Assembly: GCA_029718625.1 (NCBI GenBank)
Contig: CM056378.1
Location: forward strand, 66,549,027-66,613,026
Origin: Synaphobranchus kaupii
Taxonomy: Eukaryota; Chordata; Actinopteri; Anguilliformes; Synaphobranchidae
DNA: 64,000 nt
Direction of reading: 5' to 3'
The notes below the pieces were generated by a model. The model saw only the letters and a list, made by a program, of their open reading frames with translations, had not been told where the DNA came from and ran no database searches. Positions 9,881-21,113 of this stretch are shown one piece after another. Position 1 is the first letter of the stretch, and every line of letters begins with the position of its first letter. The translations under genes were made by a program, and so were the position numbers.

Positions 9881-12394
9881 GAAAGGAGTAGTACAAATAT
9901 TGTACATTGGAGGCAGAAACATCATCATCATAATAAACCAACATCGCTCTGATGGTAAATACGCTGTCTTAACCCTACCGGACGCACCACTGAACCAAGG
10001 AAGAACTTCGCCGCATTTCCCAACCCGCATCTCGCCTTTCTCGACTGTTCCTCTACTGTCTCCCTTGCGGCCAGACCCAAGTGGAGATCTGTGCACGTCC
10101 ACGTCGACCTGACTGGAAACCTGTTGTGACCCGAATTCGGTGAAGAAGTCTCCAGGAGTCCACGCACCTGCCGGGACCTTGGACGAGCTGACGAGCTGAC
10201 ATCACTTCCGGAATCGGGACTGGCCTTCCCTTTGTTACCGTTAAGTATTGAAACGCATTTTATTTAGCATTGACATCAATTGGGCTAGCATAAAACCTGT
10301 AATACCCAGTTGAAGTCATTTTACTGCTGGTTCCTACTGTTGTTTGTATTTTGTTTTGCTATGCGCGGTTTGGTCGGGAATAGTCAACTTCCCTGACCTT
10401 ATAGTTTTACACTGTTAAAACTTTATATTTATGAGACTGATAAAATGAGCTAACCACAAAATATAGTTTAGCCTGTCATTAACCCATAACACAAACTAAC
10501 CTTTGTTAACGGTAGGACTGTTAGCTTCTATATTTAGCCATCACATAATTATAATTTCCTCTGATTAAGATTAAGTCATAGAATATATTCCTAATGTTAT
10601 ATTAATTATTGTTTCTATTATTCACATATTCATAGTTGTAGCCAATAAAACATGTGTTATTTTTCCAACCCATTGTCGTGTCTACATTATTTCACCAAGT
10701 TGGGCTCTACTGACATATAGAATTCTAATTGAGTGTTGAACTTAATTAATTCTGAATAAAAGTGACCAAACCTCACTACAACTACTACCTGGCCTGGATC
10801 TGGCGTTGCTTGGTAATGTGGTAAACGTGGTATTTGTAAATGGCAAGCTAGCCAACTAACTTTACCAGCCAGATCAGCCCAAGGAGTCGGGTTTGAATCG
10901 ATTAATTTTGAATCAAGCTAACGTTATCCACACAGACATTATTTTCCTAGTGATAACGTTAACAAGCAAGCAATCAAGTAGCCTAAGAAATATCTCACAC
11001 ATTCCAAGCTAACGTTGGCATCAGGACCATCACGATAAATTTCACATGCTTTGCAGTAACGTTACCTGTCCAAGAAGAATGCCAGCTCGGGGTCGGTTTT
11101 GATCCCCAACAACAAACGTAGCATTAGGTCTCTCCATGGCTGGAATGCCCAGCCGATGTTCACCCTTGTTTTTGCGCGATTTCGGTCACACTGCCGTTTG
11201 GTCGATAAAACTTTTATCTTCGCCTTTTGTGGACTCGACTGGTCGTTTGCTGGTTGACTGGTCCATTTCTCAGCAGCTGACTAGCTAGTGTTGTGTTACA
11301 CAACTTAAGTTCGCTAGCCCTTGTGGTGCTGTGGGGCCAGCCAGAGATCGGGAAGGCACTCGGGAGCGCACTTTGATGTCACATCCTTCATTCACAAAAT
11401 GATTTTCACAGCAAATTCGACCCGAATTCTTTACATAAAAATAAACCCATAGGCTCTTATACGCAACGGAGAAAGTCGGGGAAGGTCTAATTTTTTACGT
11501 TACGTTACAATATGTTCACACATTGGCAATTGAAAGCAATCCATGCATGTAAAACTCTTACATATAACCCCTTTAAGCATTTGTATATAATTAAATATTA
11601 AGTAGTACATGACATCAGCTAGATCTATTTGTGCAGTTGACCTACTGCAGAAGACACAAAGATACACTTAAAATGTAGTTATAAGAATTTATTAATGGGA
11701 ATAAAATGTCAACGGTAGCCTACATGTAGGTATATAATGAGTATGGTATATATGGCTGGCATAGCCAAATGATAGTAATATGATGATGGAACATACAGTA
11801 TATGGCAATGGAGAATGGATTGTTGATGTCACCTAGGTCATGGCATATTGCAACAGCAATGTTAGAAAAACGTAAACCGTAAGCTAATGTTAGCGAAGCT
11901 GAATTTCAGGCTGTTTGATTAAAATGTGGAATCACAAGTTTGGAATCTGCTGAACCACAAGAAGGTAAGCTCAATAGCCTATAAACTATCATTTTGAAAT
12001 AAATAATATATTTGTCAACATTTTCTATTAATATTTTTACAGACTTTACCTATTCTACTAGACTACCTATGGAAAATCAGGTGTATCACTGAGCTAGAGT
12101 AATTTGTGCAGTCTTCTACTGCAGAAGACACAAAAATGCACTTTAAATGTAATTATTTATTAATTTGGAGTAATATGTCAACATACGCTGACATGATGTT
12201 GATTGAATGCTAGCCACTGTTTTGCCTCAAATGGAGACGCACATTATATTGTGTGCATTTATTATTACTGGTTTATTGTTGGTACTATCAGCTATGATGA
12301 TTTTATTGAACTAACTTCATACTGCCTGTCACCTACATGTGTGTCAAAAAAGGTTAAAAAAAAACGAAGTAAACCAATTCTTATCATCCATTCT
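9881..12394. other. No gene seen; unclassified repeat-like DNA
   Basis: No supported coding region. 9900-10200 is GC-richer and LTR- or UTR-like but has no confirmed ends. An imperfect direct repeat of about 100 bp (around 11632 and 12106, spacing 474) shares CTACTGCAGAAGACACAAA. CCCCTTTAA near 11570 looks like an end of a TTAA element whose partner I could not find. Confidence 0.4.
11625..12205 (+). repeat. Imperfect direct repeat pair, spacing 474 bp
   Basis: About 100 bp around CTACTGCAGAAGACACAAA occurs at 11642 and again at 12116. In both copies a polyadenine-rich stretch and a GTCAAC segment follow in the same order. It may be an internal duplication of an unclassified element. Confidence 0.5.
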
Positions 12395-12398
12395 TTAA

Positions 12399-13995
12399 CC
12401 CCTTTGTGCAAACCCCCTAGTGGCCATGGCGCCGGCACCATGAGATTGCTGAACTCAGACATTCATTGCTCCTGCAACCAAATAATGGGCCTCATTCATG
12501 AAACGTGAGCAGAACGTAAATCATTCGTATTAGCAATTGCGTCCGTATTTTGGCATTCATCAACGTTTTCATATCTGAGATTTGTTCAGACATACGAACA
12601 AACTTTACACCTGCGTATCTCATGCGTAAATTCAAAATGCCACTAAATGTAGCTTCTCAATATCAATTCGAACATGAATTTATTTTTACTTTCTGTTAAA
12701 TTCACATTACAAAATGTAGCCTCTGAAATGCACAATGCAAACGTAGCTAATAAATTACGATTGTAAAAAGCAAACACTTTAGATGATGCCTATTAATAAA
12801 TTGTAGGCTATGAACTTGTTTAATTAGACTCATAACATAATGAGTGCTCCCGTTAAATATGCTATATTTAAAACATACATTTGACCAATGGACGGAATTT
12901 GCTTCAAATTGCTGTATAGGTCTATAGCCAGCATTGCAATGGCTGATCTTTCCTGTCCAATGTTATGGGTCCTGTAGACTGCACACGCGTACGCATCGAG
13001 GCTCCATCCGATGAGGCGTTTGCATATAGGCTATGAATAGAATGGGCTATTAATGCGCACGTTAAAATGTTCGCAACGCTCATTTCTGATAATCGCAAAA
13101 TAACGTGAAAACGCTTGCCATTTACGGTCAATCGGAATTCATGAACATACACACGGAATACGAACAAATCTGCCTTTCCCACGCGGTTTGATGAATCCGG
13201 TATAAATTTTTCATCCAGACTTGTTTCGTACATAAATGTAAGCACATATTTAGGAACGTTTCATGAATGAGGCCCAATGAGTGGAAACAACAAACTCTGT
13301 GTTCTATCTTTATTAGTACACGATTTGTGAACTCTGCGGAATACGGAGTTTCTAAGTGCCACTATTGTCGCGTAGCTAGTCCATTTAACAAGAAACCTCC
13401 CACCCAGTCTCTCACCTGCAACTATACCGACCCATGCGTGATACGGTGTACAGTAGCTTATATCTGTGAGTTCATAAAAATATTTTTTCACCACTAAAAA
13501 TTTGTATTCCGTCATGGCAACAAGATAAAGCCAACAATAGCCAAAACGTATGCCAAAACAGCCGTGAAAAGCCCTGCTCACTCAATTGCAAAATAAACAA
13601 GCGTCATTCTTGTGTAATTATACCACGTCATTCTACTATCAATATCCGCTACTAAATATAAAATAAATAGACAATCCTACCATTGCTTTCGTGCAGAGAT
13701 GTCCCTTTCAAAATTCAGTGGTCATTTATTGTCTTTGACAATCCATTTGAGAAATACACACTACTTTATAACGCTATTACAATATCTGAAACGTCTACGC
13801 GTAAATCCTTGCATGCTGTTCAAACCTGTCTCATACATTCCAGTTCATTCTGGTTAAATTGACAACTCTTTTATCCAATATAGGACATTATAACCTTCAA
13901 AACCGTTTTTGCAGTGGCTTATAGGATAATTTCAACATTATATTACAGCCAGGCGTAACAGCATTTAAATTTTATCAGTTTAGTTTTACGCAAAG
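12399..13995 (+). mobile_element. TTAA element family A, partial copy (A1), split by a MITE
   Basis: TTAA at 12395-12398 is followed by CCCCTTTGTGC and a GGCGCCGGCACC stretch that matches the start of the copies at 32558 and (on -) 62511. After a MITE at 12487-13275 the same family sequence resumes at 13276 and continues to about 13995, where homology stops next to a hAT relic. No coding capacity is visible. Family membership rests on collinear similarity among three copies. Confidence 0.7.
12487..13275. mobile_element. 789-bp MITE with 20-bp terminal inverted repeats
   Basis: The ends are inverted copies of GGGCCTCATTCATGAAACGT, and both flanks are AAT (12484-12486 and 13276-13278). The related copy at 32.6 kb has the uninterrupted sequence at the matching place, so the insertion is directly documented. 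A 3-bp duplication suggests PIF/Harbinger or ISL2EU, although AAT is not the usual TWA. No intact gene inside. Confidence 0.85.
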
Positions 13996-14001
13996 GCGTA
14001 A

Positions 14002-15110
14002 TTGTTTTTTTCCCTGCTAGTTTTACTAATTTGGTCAACACGTCAGCATGGCAAGAGAAAATCCTTGCCTTGCTTACATGGATTTTTGGAGTGGGTCAGA
14101 AGAAGATACCATAGTATTGATGAGTGGCTGAGACACGACACTGTGGACGATCAGGTCGCATCAGTGCATTTAATGCAACAGCAAAAAGCAATGAAGGAGC
14201 ACTGCGAAAAAGCCAAGCAGTCATCTTCAGATGCACTCATATCGCAGCTCAAAGGTTTCTACATGTTGCAAAAAGACATCCCATGTCATCAATTTTTTGC
14301 AATGACCCAGCTGCTAAAATCTGTAAAAGCCCCCGACTTTCAAACCGACGTGAGTCTATACAAACATACTGACTCCATCAGTGACATGGAGAGAGCGCTG
14401 GAGCAAACCCTGCTGGAAGTACTTGATGATAATTTGCAGGCAAGTGACTTCCTTGACAGTAAACATAAGAGTAACAAAAAAGCTGATTATGTACGTAAAA
14501 GTTGAAAGGGATGGAAAGCCTGAAACGTGTTTCTTAGGAAACTACGATGTACACGCAGGAACAGCGCAGTGCATCTACGATAAAGTGGTGGAAGCGCTAC
14601 AGGAACGAGGTGTAGCGATCAGTCGGGTGGTGAGTTTGGGATCAGACAGGGCCAGTGTGATGACTGGTAAGCGTGGTGAGGTTGGTGCTCTGCTGAAAAA
14701 GGAAAGCCCGTTGTGCACTAGCCACAGTGGATGCATGTAAAGCTGTCGAGAAGGTGCCTCCCTACAAACGCACTGTGAACTTAGTGTACTCGTGTAATAA
14801 GCACTCTGCCAGCAGAACAAACCGACTTCGTCAACTTAGTGCCACCTTAAACAACGAGGACAAGCTTAAAACAGCACTGTGCTGCCCGCTGGCTCTCCTT
14901 AGGCAAGGCAGTGAATGCCATAAAGCTGAATTGGCCTGTTCTCGTGATGGAACATAAATCTGCCAAAAGAAATTCACAAGCCCATGGGATTCTGAATCAA
15001 ATTCAATATAATTTCATTGCACTAACCCATACATTATCTGACGTGCTCCCAGTCATGACAAAGCTGAATTTGGTTTTTCAAAGAGATGTGAATATGGCCA
15101 AATTATGCAA
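14002..15110 (+). pseudogene. hAT transposase relic (ZNF862-like fish family)
   Basis: Three overlapping frames together resemble the middle of a ZNF862-type hAT transposase. The first covers HDTVDDQVASVHLMQQQ to LDDNLQASDFLDS. The second holds KKLIMYVKVERDGKPETCF, VVEALQERGVAISRVVSLGS and VMTGKRGEVGALLKKESPL. A third holds YKRTVNLVYSCNKHSASRTN and SQAHGILNQIQYNFIALTHT. Frameshifts separate them and the segment that should hold the first catalytic aspartate is deleted between the first and second. It ends against a Tc1 fragment. The fragment on - at 9599-9880 belongs to the same broad family but need not be the same copy. Confidence 0.7.
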
Positions 15111-15112
15111 AG

Positions 15113-15240
15113 ACCAAAAAAGTGTGAAACGAATCAAAAAAGTCTTATATTTTAGATTCTTCAAAGTAGCCACCCTTTGCCTTGATAATGGCTTTGCACA
15201 TTCTCGCCATTCTCTCAACCAACTTCTGTGGTAAACAGGT
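15113..15240 (-). mobile_element. Tc1-like element fragment
   Basis: Contains TTCAAAGTAGCCACCCTTTG and TTGCACATTCTCGCCATTCT followed by CTCAACCAACTTC, a block common in fish Tc1 elements where it encodes, on the opposite strand, part of the transposase. Truncated on both sides. Confidence 0.6.
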
Positions 15241-15282
15241 ATTCCACATGCAAACAGGTGATGCTATCATGACTCTGTATAA

Positions 15283-15425
15283 AAGGATTTCAAAAGACTC
15301 TTAATATTTTATTTCAAGGTACTCTTAAGCGATACTATAACCTCTCTGCATTTGAATTGATCTCTGGTGGGTGGGACTAGATTAAGCTGTAAATTACATG
15401 GGAATAGTACGGAACAATGGAAGTT
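15283..15425 (+). mobile_element. Fragment of a Tc1-type foldback arm
   Basis: Collinear with 32325-32450 of the foldback element: CAAAAGACTCTT, then ACTATAACCTCTCTGCATTTG, then GGTGGGACTAGAT. No terminus is present. Confidence 0.6.
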
Positions 15426-15686
15426 GTAATTCTTACCTTACAGTGCACCTCTGAAAGGCAAAGATATAAAACAGGTCATACTTTACATTTCCTGGTCCAC
15501 ACACCTCTTTTCAAAATGTGTACATTTTTGGGCATATGGAAAACTACTCAGGTTCTACAAGGTAATTTGTAAAGAGTGTATCCTGGCGTCCCTTAGTGTC
15601 TCCAAATGTATCCGAAATGGATAAAATGTGCATTACAGTAAATCAGGACGTAATCAGTTTAAATTAATTTAGAGCCTTACCGTGAA

Positions 15687-16040
15687 ATGTCACGTTCCAC
15701 TAGAACAGCTAGAGCAATTGAAAAAAACTCAGATATCTCCGAGGCCGGCATTGACCACGAAGACGCCGACCTGGCTCAACGAATTGAAAGGAAGCTTGTA
15801 AAGTATTTCAAAAACGCGGAATTGAAAGCACAGGAGCGATTCACTCATCTCGATAAAAAGCTAGATAGTGTGCAGACGAACGTTTCTCTCAATATGGCAG
15901 ACATCAAGACCATACGCGGACAGATGATTACAATGCAAGAGCGCATTAACAATGCAAAAAATCTCTTTCTTTAGCCCTTGAGAAACTTAGAGACGTTGAA
16001 TTTAAAAATGTGGAAATGGAGGATCGTCCCCATCTGATCA
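15687..16040 (+). pseudogene. L1-type LINE ORF1 fragment (coiled coil)
   Basis: A 95-residue frame (15687-15974) rich in charged heptads (DLAQRIERKLVKYFK, KAQERFTHLDKKLDSVQTN, IKTIRGQMITMQERIN), followed in another frame by LEKLRDVEFKNVEMEDR. This is the coiled-coil to MEDRSRR-type junction of L1/Tx1 ORF1 proteins, which bind the element RNA. Frameshifted, and joined directly to ORF2 sequence: the rest of ORF1 and most of the endonuclease are deleted. Confidence 0.65.
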
Positions 16041-16042
16041 CC

Positions 16043-16212
16043 GTGCAGTTTTATGTTCTTTGACAATTTCTGAGGGGAAAAAGCATGCACCAAGATGGAG
16101 CTTTAACTGCACTCTTCTCAAAAATGTAATCTTTAAGCGAGAATTTGCTAATCAATTTACGGACTTTTTAGAAATCAATAGACCCTCAGCGGATGATCCT
16201 CGCATACTATGG
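16043..16212 (+). pseudogene. L1-type LINE ORF2 fragment before reverse transcriptase
   Basis: The frame ISEGKKHAPRWSFNCTLLKN to DFLEINRPSADDPRILW matches the linker between endonuclease and reverse transcriptase of fish L1 ORF2. It breaks at 16213, where a hAT-type MITE begins. Confidence 0.65.
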
Positions 16213-17206
16213 CAGTGGTTCTCAAACTCGATCCTGGGGCCCCCCTGTGTATGCTGGTTTTCGTTCCAACCACAATTGCGATCCGAGAATTTTAACAAGC
16301 TGTTTGATGGATTATTTACCCTCTTTTTTATTATGTCAGAAATTAGCTATGGATGCCATGTAGCATAAATGTCCCATGTTCATATTTTGCTTATTGTGCT
16401 ATTATGTGACCAAATATTAAAAATTATTACTTTATTCTATATATAAATGCAGGGGTGCCAATAATTGTGGCACACATGGTTTTGTTAAAAATAATTATTT
16501 CTTGATGATTTTTTCTTTCTCATGATAAATTTATTTCAATTAAAGGTTGGATTTTTGTCATTTTTTCAGTGTGAGATTAAGCTAATTCACCAAATGGTGA
16601 ATTTTTTATAACCCTTTTTACTCATCTTTAACAGGGGTGCCAATAATAGTGGAAGGCACTGTATATTGCAAACAATTTCATTAAAAGAGGTAACAAAACT
16701 GAGCAAATGAAAGGCAGAGGTGAATCAATAGACTCCTAATTGGTGAAAGTGTGGACACATGGCCATGAAAACTAACCATTTGGTTGATAATGAACAATTC
16801 AAAGACAACGCAAATTGATAATGAGCCAAACCTGCATTGTGTTAATAAGTTTAAGGAAACAAAATTATGAAAGAACTTAAACACGTGTTCAACAACCTAA
16901 TTAGGAGCATATTGATTCACCTCAGTCTTTAATTTGATCAGTCATAACATTTTGTTAACTCTTATTATGTAGTTGTTTGCAATATAGCCCAATAAGCAAA
17001 GTTGTGCACATAGGCCATTTATTCTACATGGCATGCGTAGTTATTTTCAGACATAATTTGGCTTAAGAGGGTAAATAATCCATCGAAACATAAAAAGTGA
17101 AATTAAGACAAATTAGCAGCTTGTTAAAATTCTCGGATTGCAATTGTGGTTGGAACGAAAACCAGCTTACACAGGGGGGCCCCAGGACCGAGTTTGAGAA
17201 CCACTG
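16213..17206. mobile_element. hAT-type MITE with ~88-bp inverted repeats
   Basis: Starts CAGTGGTTCTCAAACTCG and ends CGAGTTTGAGAACCACTG, with inverted similarity for about 88 bp at each end. CAGTGGTTCTCAA is a familiar hAT terminus. The 8-bp flanks (TACTATGG and TTAAATGG) match at 5 of 8, so the duplication is decayed or uncertain. Inserted in the L1 relic and itself containing a Tc1-type arm (16386-16664). Confidence 0.75.
16386..16664 (-). mobile_element. Terminal arm of the Tc1-type foldback family
   Basis: Matches 34130-34398 (the right arm of the foldback element): GGGGTGCCAATAATTGTGGC, later GGGGTGCCAATAATAGTGG and a terminal CACTGTA. The other arm is absent, so this is a one-armed relic nested in the hAT MITE. 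Confidence 0.7.
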
Positions 17207-17227
17207 TTAAATGGGATGCTGTAAAGC

Positions 17228-17337
17228 AGGGGTGTCCAGTTTTATCCGAAAAGGGCCGGTGTGGTTCAGGTTTTTGTTTTCGCCCTGTTAGAACCGAGAG
17301 TTCATCTGATCCAACAAAAATAATCTATATTCCAATC
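17228..17337 (+). mobile_element. Short hAT-like fragment in the L1 relic
   Basis: Begins CAGGGGTGTCCAGTTTTATC and GGGCCGGTGTGG, a common hAT MITE end. The opposite terminus was not found. L1 coding resumes after it. Confidence 0.5.
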
Positions 17338-17618
17338 AGTCTTTAAGAAACTGTATACATCTGATATCCTTTGTAACGATGAATCTTGCTGTTTTTTTTT
17401 TGTTTTTTTAGAAAATTTGCATTTATCTAAACTATCTTCAGAATCTGCTCATTAGAAGCCCCAATAACATTTGATGAATTATCAATGGCACTTCAAAGGC
17501 AAATCACCAGGGCTGGATGGAATTACCCCTGAATTTTACCTTACATTCTGGAATCAATTGTTGCACATGATGCAGTTTGCTATCGAAAAAAGCTTCTCCA
17601 CAAACCATTATTTCCTTA
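17338..17618 (+). pseudogene. L1-type ORF2 fragment, start of reverse transcriptase
   Basis: Frame pieces include KKLYTSDI, FLENLHLSKLSSES and GKSPGLDGITPEFYLTFWNQ; the SPGLDGI block is the first conserved motif of L1-type reverse transcriptases. The reading breaks at TTAA 17619-17622 and the next L1 residues are found at 27377, 9.75 kb away, across a TTAA element. Confidence 0.75.
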
Positions 17619-18035
17619 TTAACCTCTTCCTACCAAGGGCAAAATATACCAATTTTCACCTGTTTTCACTAGTGACCAACAAAACTGTAAAGGCTACAAA
17701 TATGGTTCATAGCTTTTATTAAAACAGAGAACTGCACTATTATGACTAAGCAGTCAAAATTCATATACATACACTTTTTGCTACTTAACTACAATTTATG
17801 TACAGAAATTGTGAAAAAACTAAAAAACGGGTACCTACATTCAATTTTCTGATTTTTTACCTGATGAGCTACAAGAGCTATGGAGGAAATAACTCCTCTT
17901 TGCGATTCCTCAATATGCTACCTATCTCTGCTAAAAATATAGTGTCAATATACGTCTCTCATTCAGCGGGCAAAGTACGCGCAGGACAGAGCTCGAGTTG
18001 ACTGCTGAAATAATCGGCACGATTCTGGCATCTTA

Positions 18036-18164
18036 TCATTTTATTGTTTTTAGTACGATTTTAGCATTTTATAATTTTAGCATTTTACTATTTTATTATT
18101 TTAGCATTTTGTTATTTTAGCATTTTACTATTTTATAATTTTACTATTTTATAATTTTATTATA
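18036..18164 (+). repeat. AT-rich tandem repeat
   Basis: Repeats of TTTTAGCA, TTTTATAA and TTTTACTA with a period near 8-10. Lies in the 5' part of the L2 element. Confidence 0.6.
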
Positions 18165-18211
18165 TCTCCGTGAGTGGACACGGAGGATAGTTCACATTTC
18201 TGCACATACAG

Positions 18212-18666
18212 AATTAGCATTTACCCGGGAGTAGAAATGCCGACCCTGAAAACTGCAATGCATTAAAGGAAAGGATTTCAGTTCTGGAAGGACGCATCTC
18301 GATCCTACATTCAATCAAAGAAGACAAGATGCTACTTAACTCACTTATGGAGTCCCGTGGAGCTGATGCTGCTGTCTCGCTGCTTCGCCCCGAGGCCAAG
18401 CTCCCTGTGGCAGGGGTGGATGCCGCTGTCTCGCTGCTTCGCCCTGAGGCCGAATTCCCTGTGGAGAGGCTGGTCTCAGAGGAATGGCCGAGGCTCGGGG
18501 CCAGACCGAAGACTTGCAGCACACCAGCTACTGCAGGTGCTAATGCTCCCTGGATCAGTGCCCTGATTGACAGCCGACGAGGAAGGCGCACGTCTTTACC
18601 CCCAGTCCCAAAAGAGCTTCAGCTGACGAGCACTTTCCAAGTGTTGGACGGGCTCTCTCAGTCCTG
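18212..18666 (+). pseudogene. L2-A ORF1 fragment
   Basis: Codes CNALKERISVLEGRISILHS (a leucine/isoleucine heptad segment), two tandem copies of a DAAVSLLRPEA-type peptide, and ends LQLTSTFQVLDGLSQS. Small coiled-coil plus FQVL-type endings are seen in ORF1 proteins of fish L2 LINEs, which are thought to bind RNA. Position just upstream of the endonuclease supports the call. Confidence 0.55.
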
Positions 18667-18899
18667 AGAAGAACCCCAAGCACAGAATGGTCCGAGCGAT
18701 TTTGGCTGTATTTGGGCGGTTCACCGGTCCAATTTGGGAGCAGACCAACGGCCCTCACACCAGGCGGCGACCTCCGCTTCCTGGCGAAGGTTCCTCGTGG
18801 AGGCCGTGATCAGTCGCTCTGGTGGTATTCCTTGTCCTGTGCCAGTAGGAAATCCGTCTCCCAGACCTGATGGCGCGGCCTTGCCACAACATTCGTCTG

Positions 18900-20738
18900 T
18901 ATTTAGAGTGGATAGGGTTGGGAGGGGAGGGGGGGTGGTAGTTTACGTAAAATCTACTATCTCGGTCACTAGTTTGGACTCCATCTGCTGGAAAGGATTC
19001 TGTTGAAGCACTTGGGGATTTAATTGCCCAATATACAGGCGATGAGCTTATTATAACTGGTGACTTTAACTTAAATTGGTTTAATTCAAATTCAGATAAT
19101 CTTAAAGAGGTTAGTGGGAACCTAAACCTGACTCAATTGTTAGTTGAACCCACTAGGCCTGATTTAAAGGACAGCTCAAAGTCTACATTGATTGATCTCA
19201 TTTTCACCAATAAAGTGGACAAAATTGTAGCCAGTGGAGTATTTGAATTAGGTTTCAGTGATCACTGCCCCACTGCCTGTATAAGAAGCACTCGTTTAGA
19301 AAAGAACAAATCTCATGTGGTCTTGAGAAGAAATCTCAAACATTTTAACGAGCAATCTTTCTTGGCAGATATTACTCATAGTAACATCAGTTCTACATCA
19401 AAGTTCAATGATGCTCAGCTGGCACTGGACTTCTTCACTGAAATATTCACCTCAATTGTTAACGTACATGCTCCACTCAAAAAGATCAGAATCAAAGATA
19501 GAGTAACCCCCTGGTTTACCCCAGAGTTGTCCACCCAGTTTAATTTGAGAAACTCAGCCTGGGCTCTAGCTAGAAAATCTGGTGATCCAAGACACTGGCT
19601 TTCATTCAGGCAGGCTAGAAATAAATGCACAGCAGCTGTAAGAAAAGCTAAGTCTATTTACTATCTGAATCTAATTACCACCTCATCTTCTAACTCAACC
19701 AAGTTTTGGAAAGCAGTAAACTCCATTAATGGTAAATCTAGTGCCTCATTTCCTTCTCATATTAAATTAAATGATTTCACAATTTCTGATCAAAAAGAAA
19801 TTTGCTTAGCCTTTAATGAGCATTTTGTTAGTGCCGGTCACTTATTTGAGAGCTTATTCTGACCCTCCTTTTGCACCAAATACGTGTGTGAATATGGTAG
19901 ATTATACTTCCGACCCCTCTCGCCTGTTGACGTCCTGGATGCCATGCAAGCCATAAATGCCAGATGTCCGATTGGAGAGGATAATCTGGATTCCTTCTTG
20001 ATAAAATTGGCAGCTCCATCTATCATTGAACAATTAACTTTAATTTATTTAATCTTTGCTTTGCCTCAGGTAGTTTTCCCAGGGCCTGGAAGACTGCCCA
20101 TGTGACTCCCTTACATAAAGGAGGCACCACTGATTATTTAAATAATTATCACCCAATTTCCAAGCTTCCATATTTGGCAAAAATTTTAGAAACCTTAGCG
20201 AACACTCAATTTAAGTCGTACCTTTCGAGTTATTCAATTCTTAGTCCTCTTCAGTCTGGTTTTAGAGCAAAGCATAGTACAATCACTGCTGTCACCTTGG
20301 TTACAAATGACATATCTGCTTTAGATAGGAAGAAGCATTGTGCTGCACTGTTTGTTGATCTATCTAAAGCTTTCGATACAGTAGACCATTACTTACTCCT
20401 ACAAACACTTTTTAATATTGGTATGGATGATAAGGCTTGCAAATTCTTTCATGCCTATCTATGTGAGAGACGTCAATGTGTGAAAGCAGGAAACTTTCAA
20501 TCAGATCTTTTACCCATCTCAAAAGGTGTGCTGCAGGGTTCTATATTGGGTCCAGTCCTCTTCACTTTGTACATAAATGATATTGCCTCCGCACTAAAAA
20601 ACTGCCAAGCCCATTTTTATGCTGACGATACGATTGTCTACTGTGTAGCAGATTCTGTACAACTGGCTACTGAAAGACTGCAACTTGCGTTCAATGCTCT
20701 TCAAGAAGCACTCTTCAATCTTAAACTGGTTCTAAATG
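18900..20738 (+). pseudogene. L2-A ORF2: endonuclease and reverse transcriptase
   Basis: Endonuclease remnants: RVDRVGRGGGVVVYVKS, then a deletion, then ELIITGDFNLNW, LIDLIFTNK and FSDHCPTAC (the GDFN and SDH motifs of APE-type endonucleases). A linker frame runs to 19862. Reverse transcriptase: ISKLPYLAKILE, FVDLSKAFDTVDH, GVLQGSILGPVLFTLYIND and FYADDTIVYC (catalytic YADD). Broken by frameshifts near 19000, 19860 and 20100. The frame stops at 20738, where a DNA element is inserted, and resumes at 23250 with ASKTKFMLFTNAKN. Confidence 0.85.
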
Positions 20739-21113
20739 CATGGGTGCAAGAGCTCCGTCTACAGACGGATTTCTGTCAAAAGTGAATTATTTGTTCCGTT
20801 TATTTTTTACCGCTAATAGATCCTCTTATCCAGACTTGCGATAGGTCTGTTTCAGTTGACTCTGCCACCTCATTTCCGCTTTTCGCTTTGTATCATGGAT
20901 GTAACGTTATCGTTGACGGACATCAACGCTTGTTCCAGCTTCCCTTCTCCAAAATAAATCAAAGGTATGGCAATTTTATTTAATGTGCACTTCAGTGGTA
21001 ATTTAGTCAACAAAAGTAATGACAAAATTGCTCGTTGACGGATTTTTAATTTAGTCAACGATAACGACAAAGAGACTGTCAGACTGTTCAGTACATATAC
21101 TGTATTTAGGAAA

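Noticed and set aside
12922..13581. Minus-strand frames of about 106 codons
   Set aside because: They cover the MITE and TTAA element A1, have no domain, and cross element boundaries.
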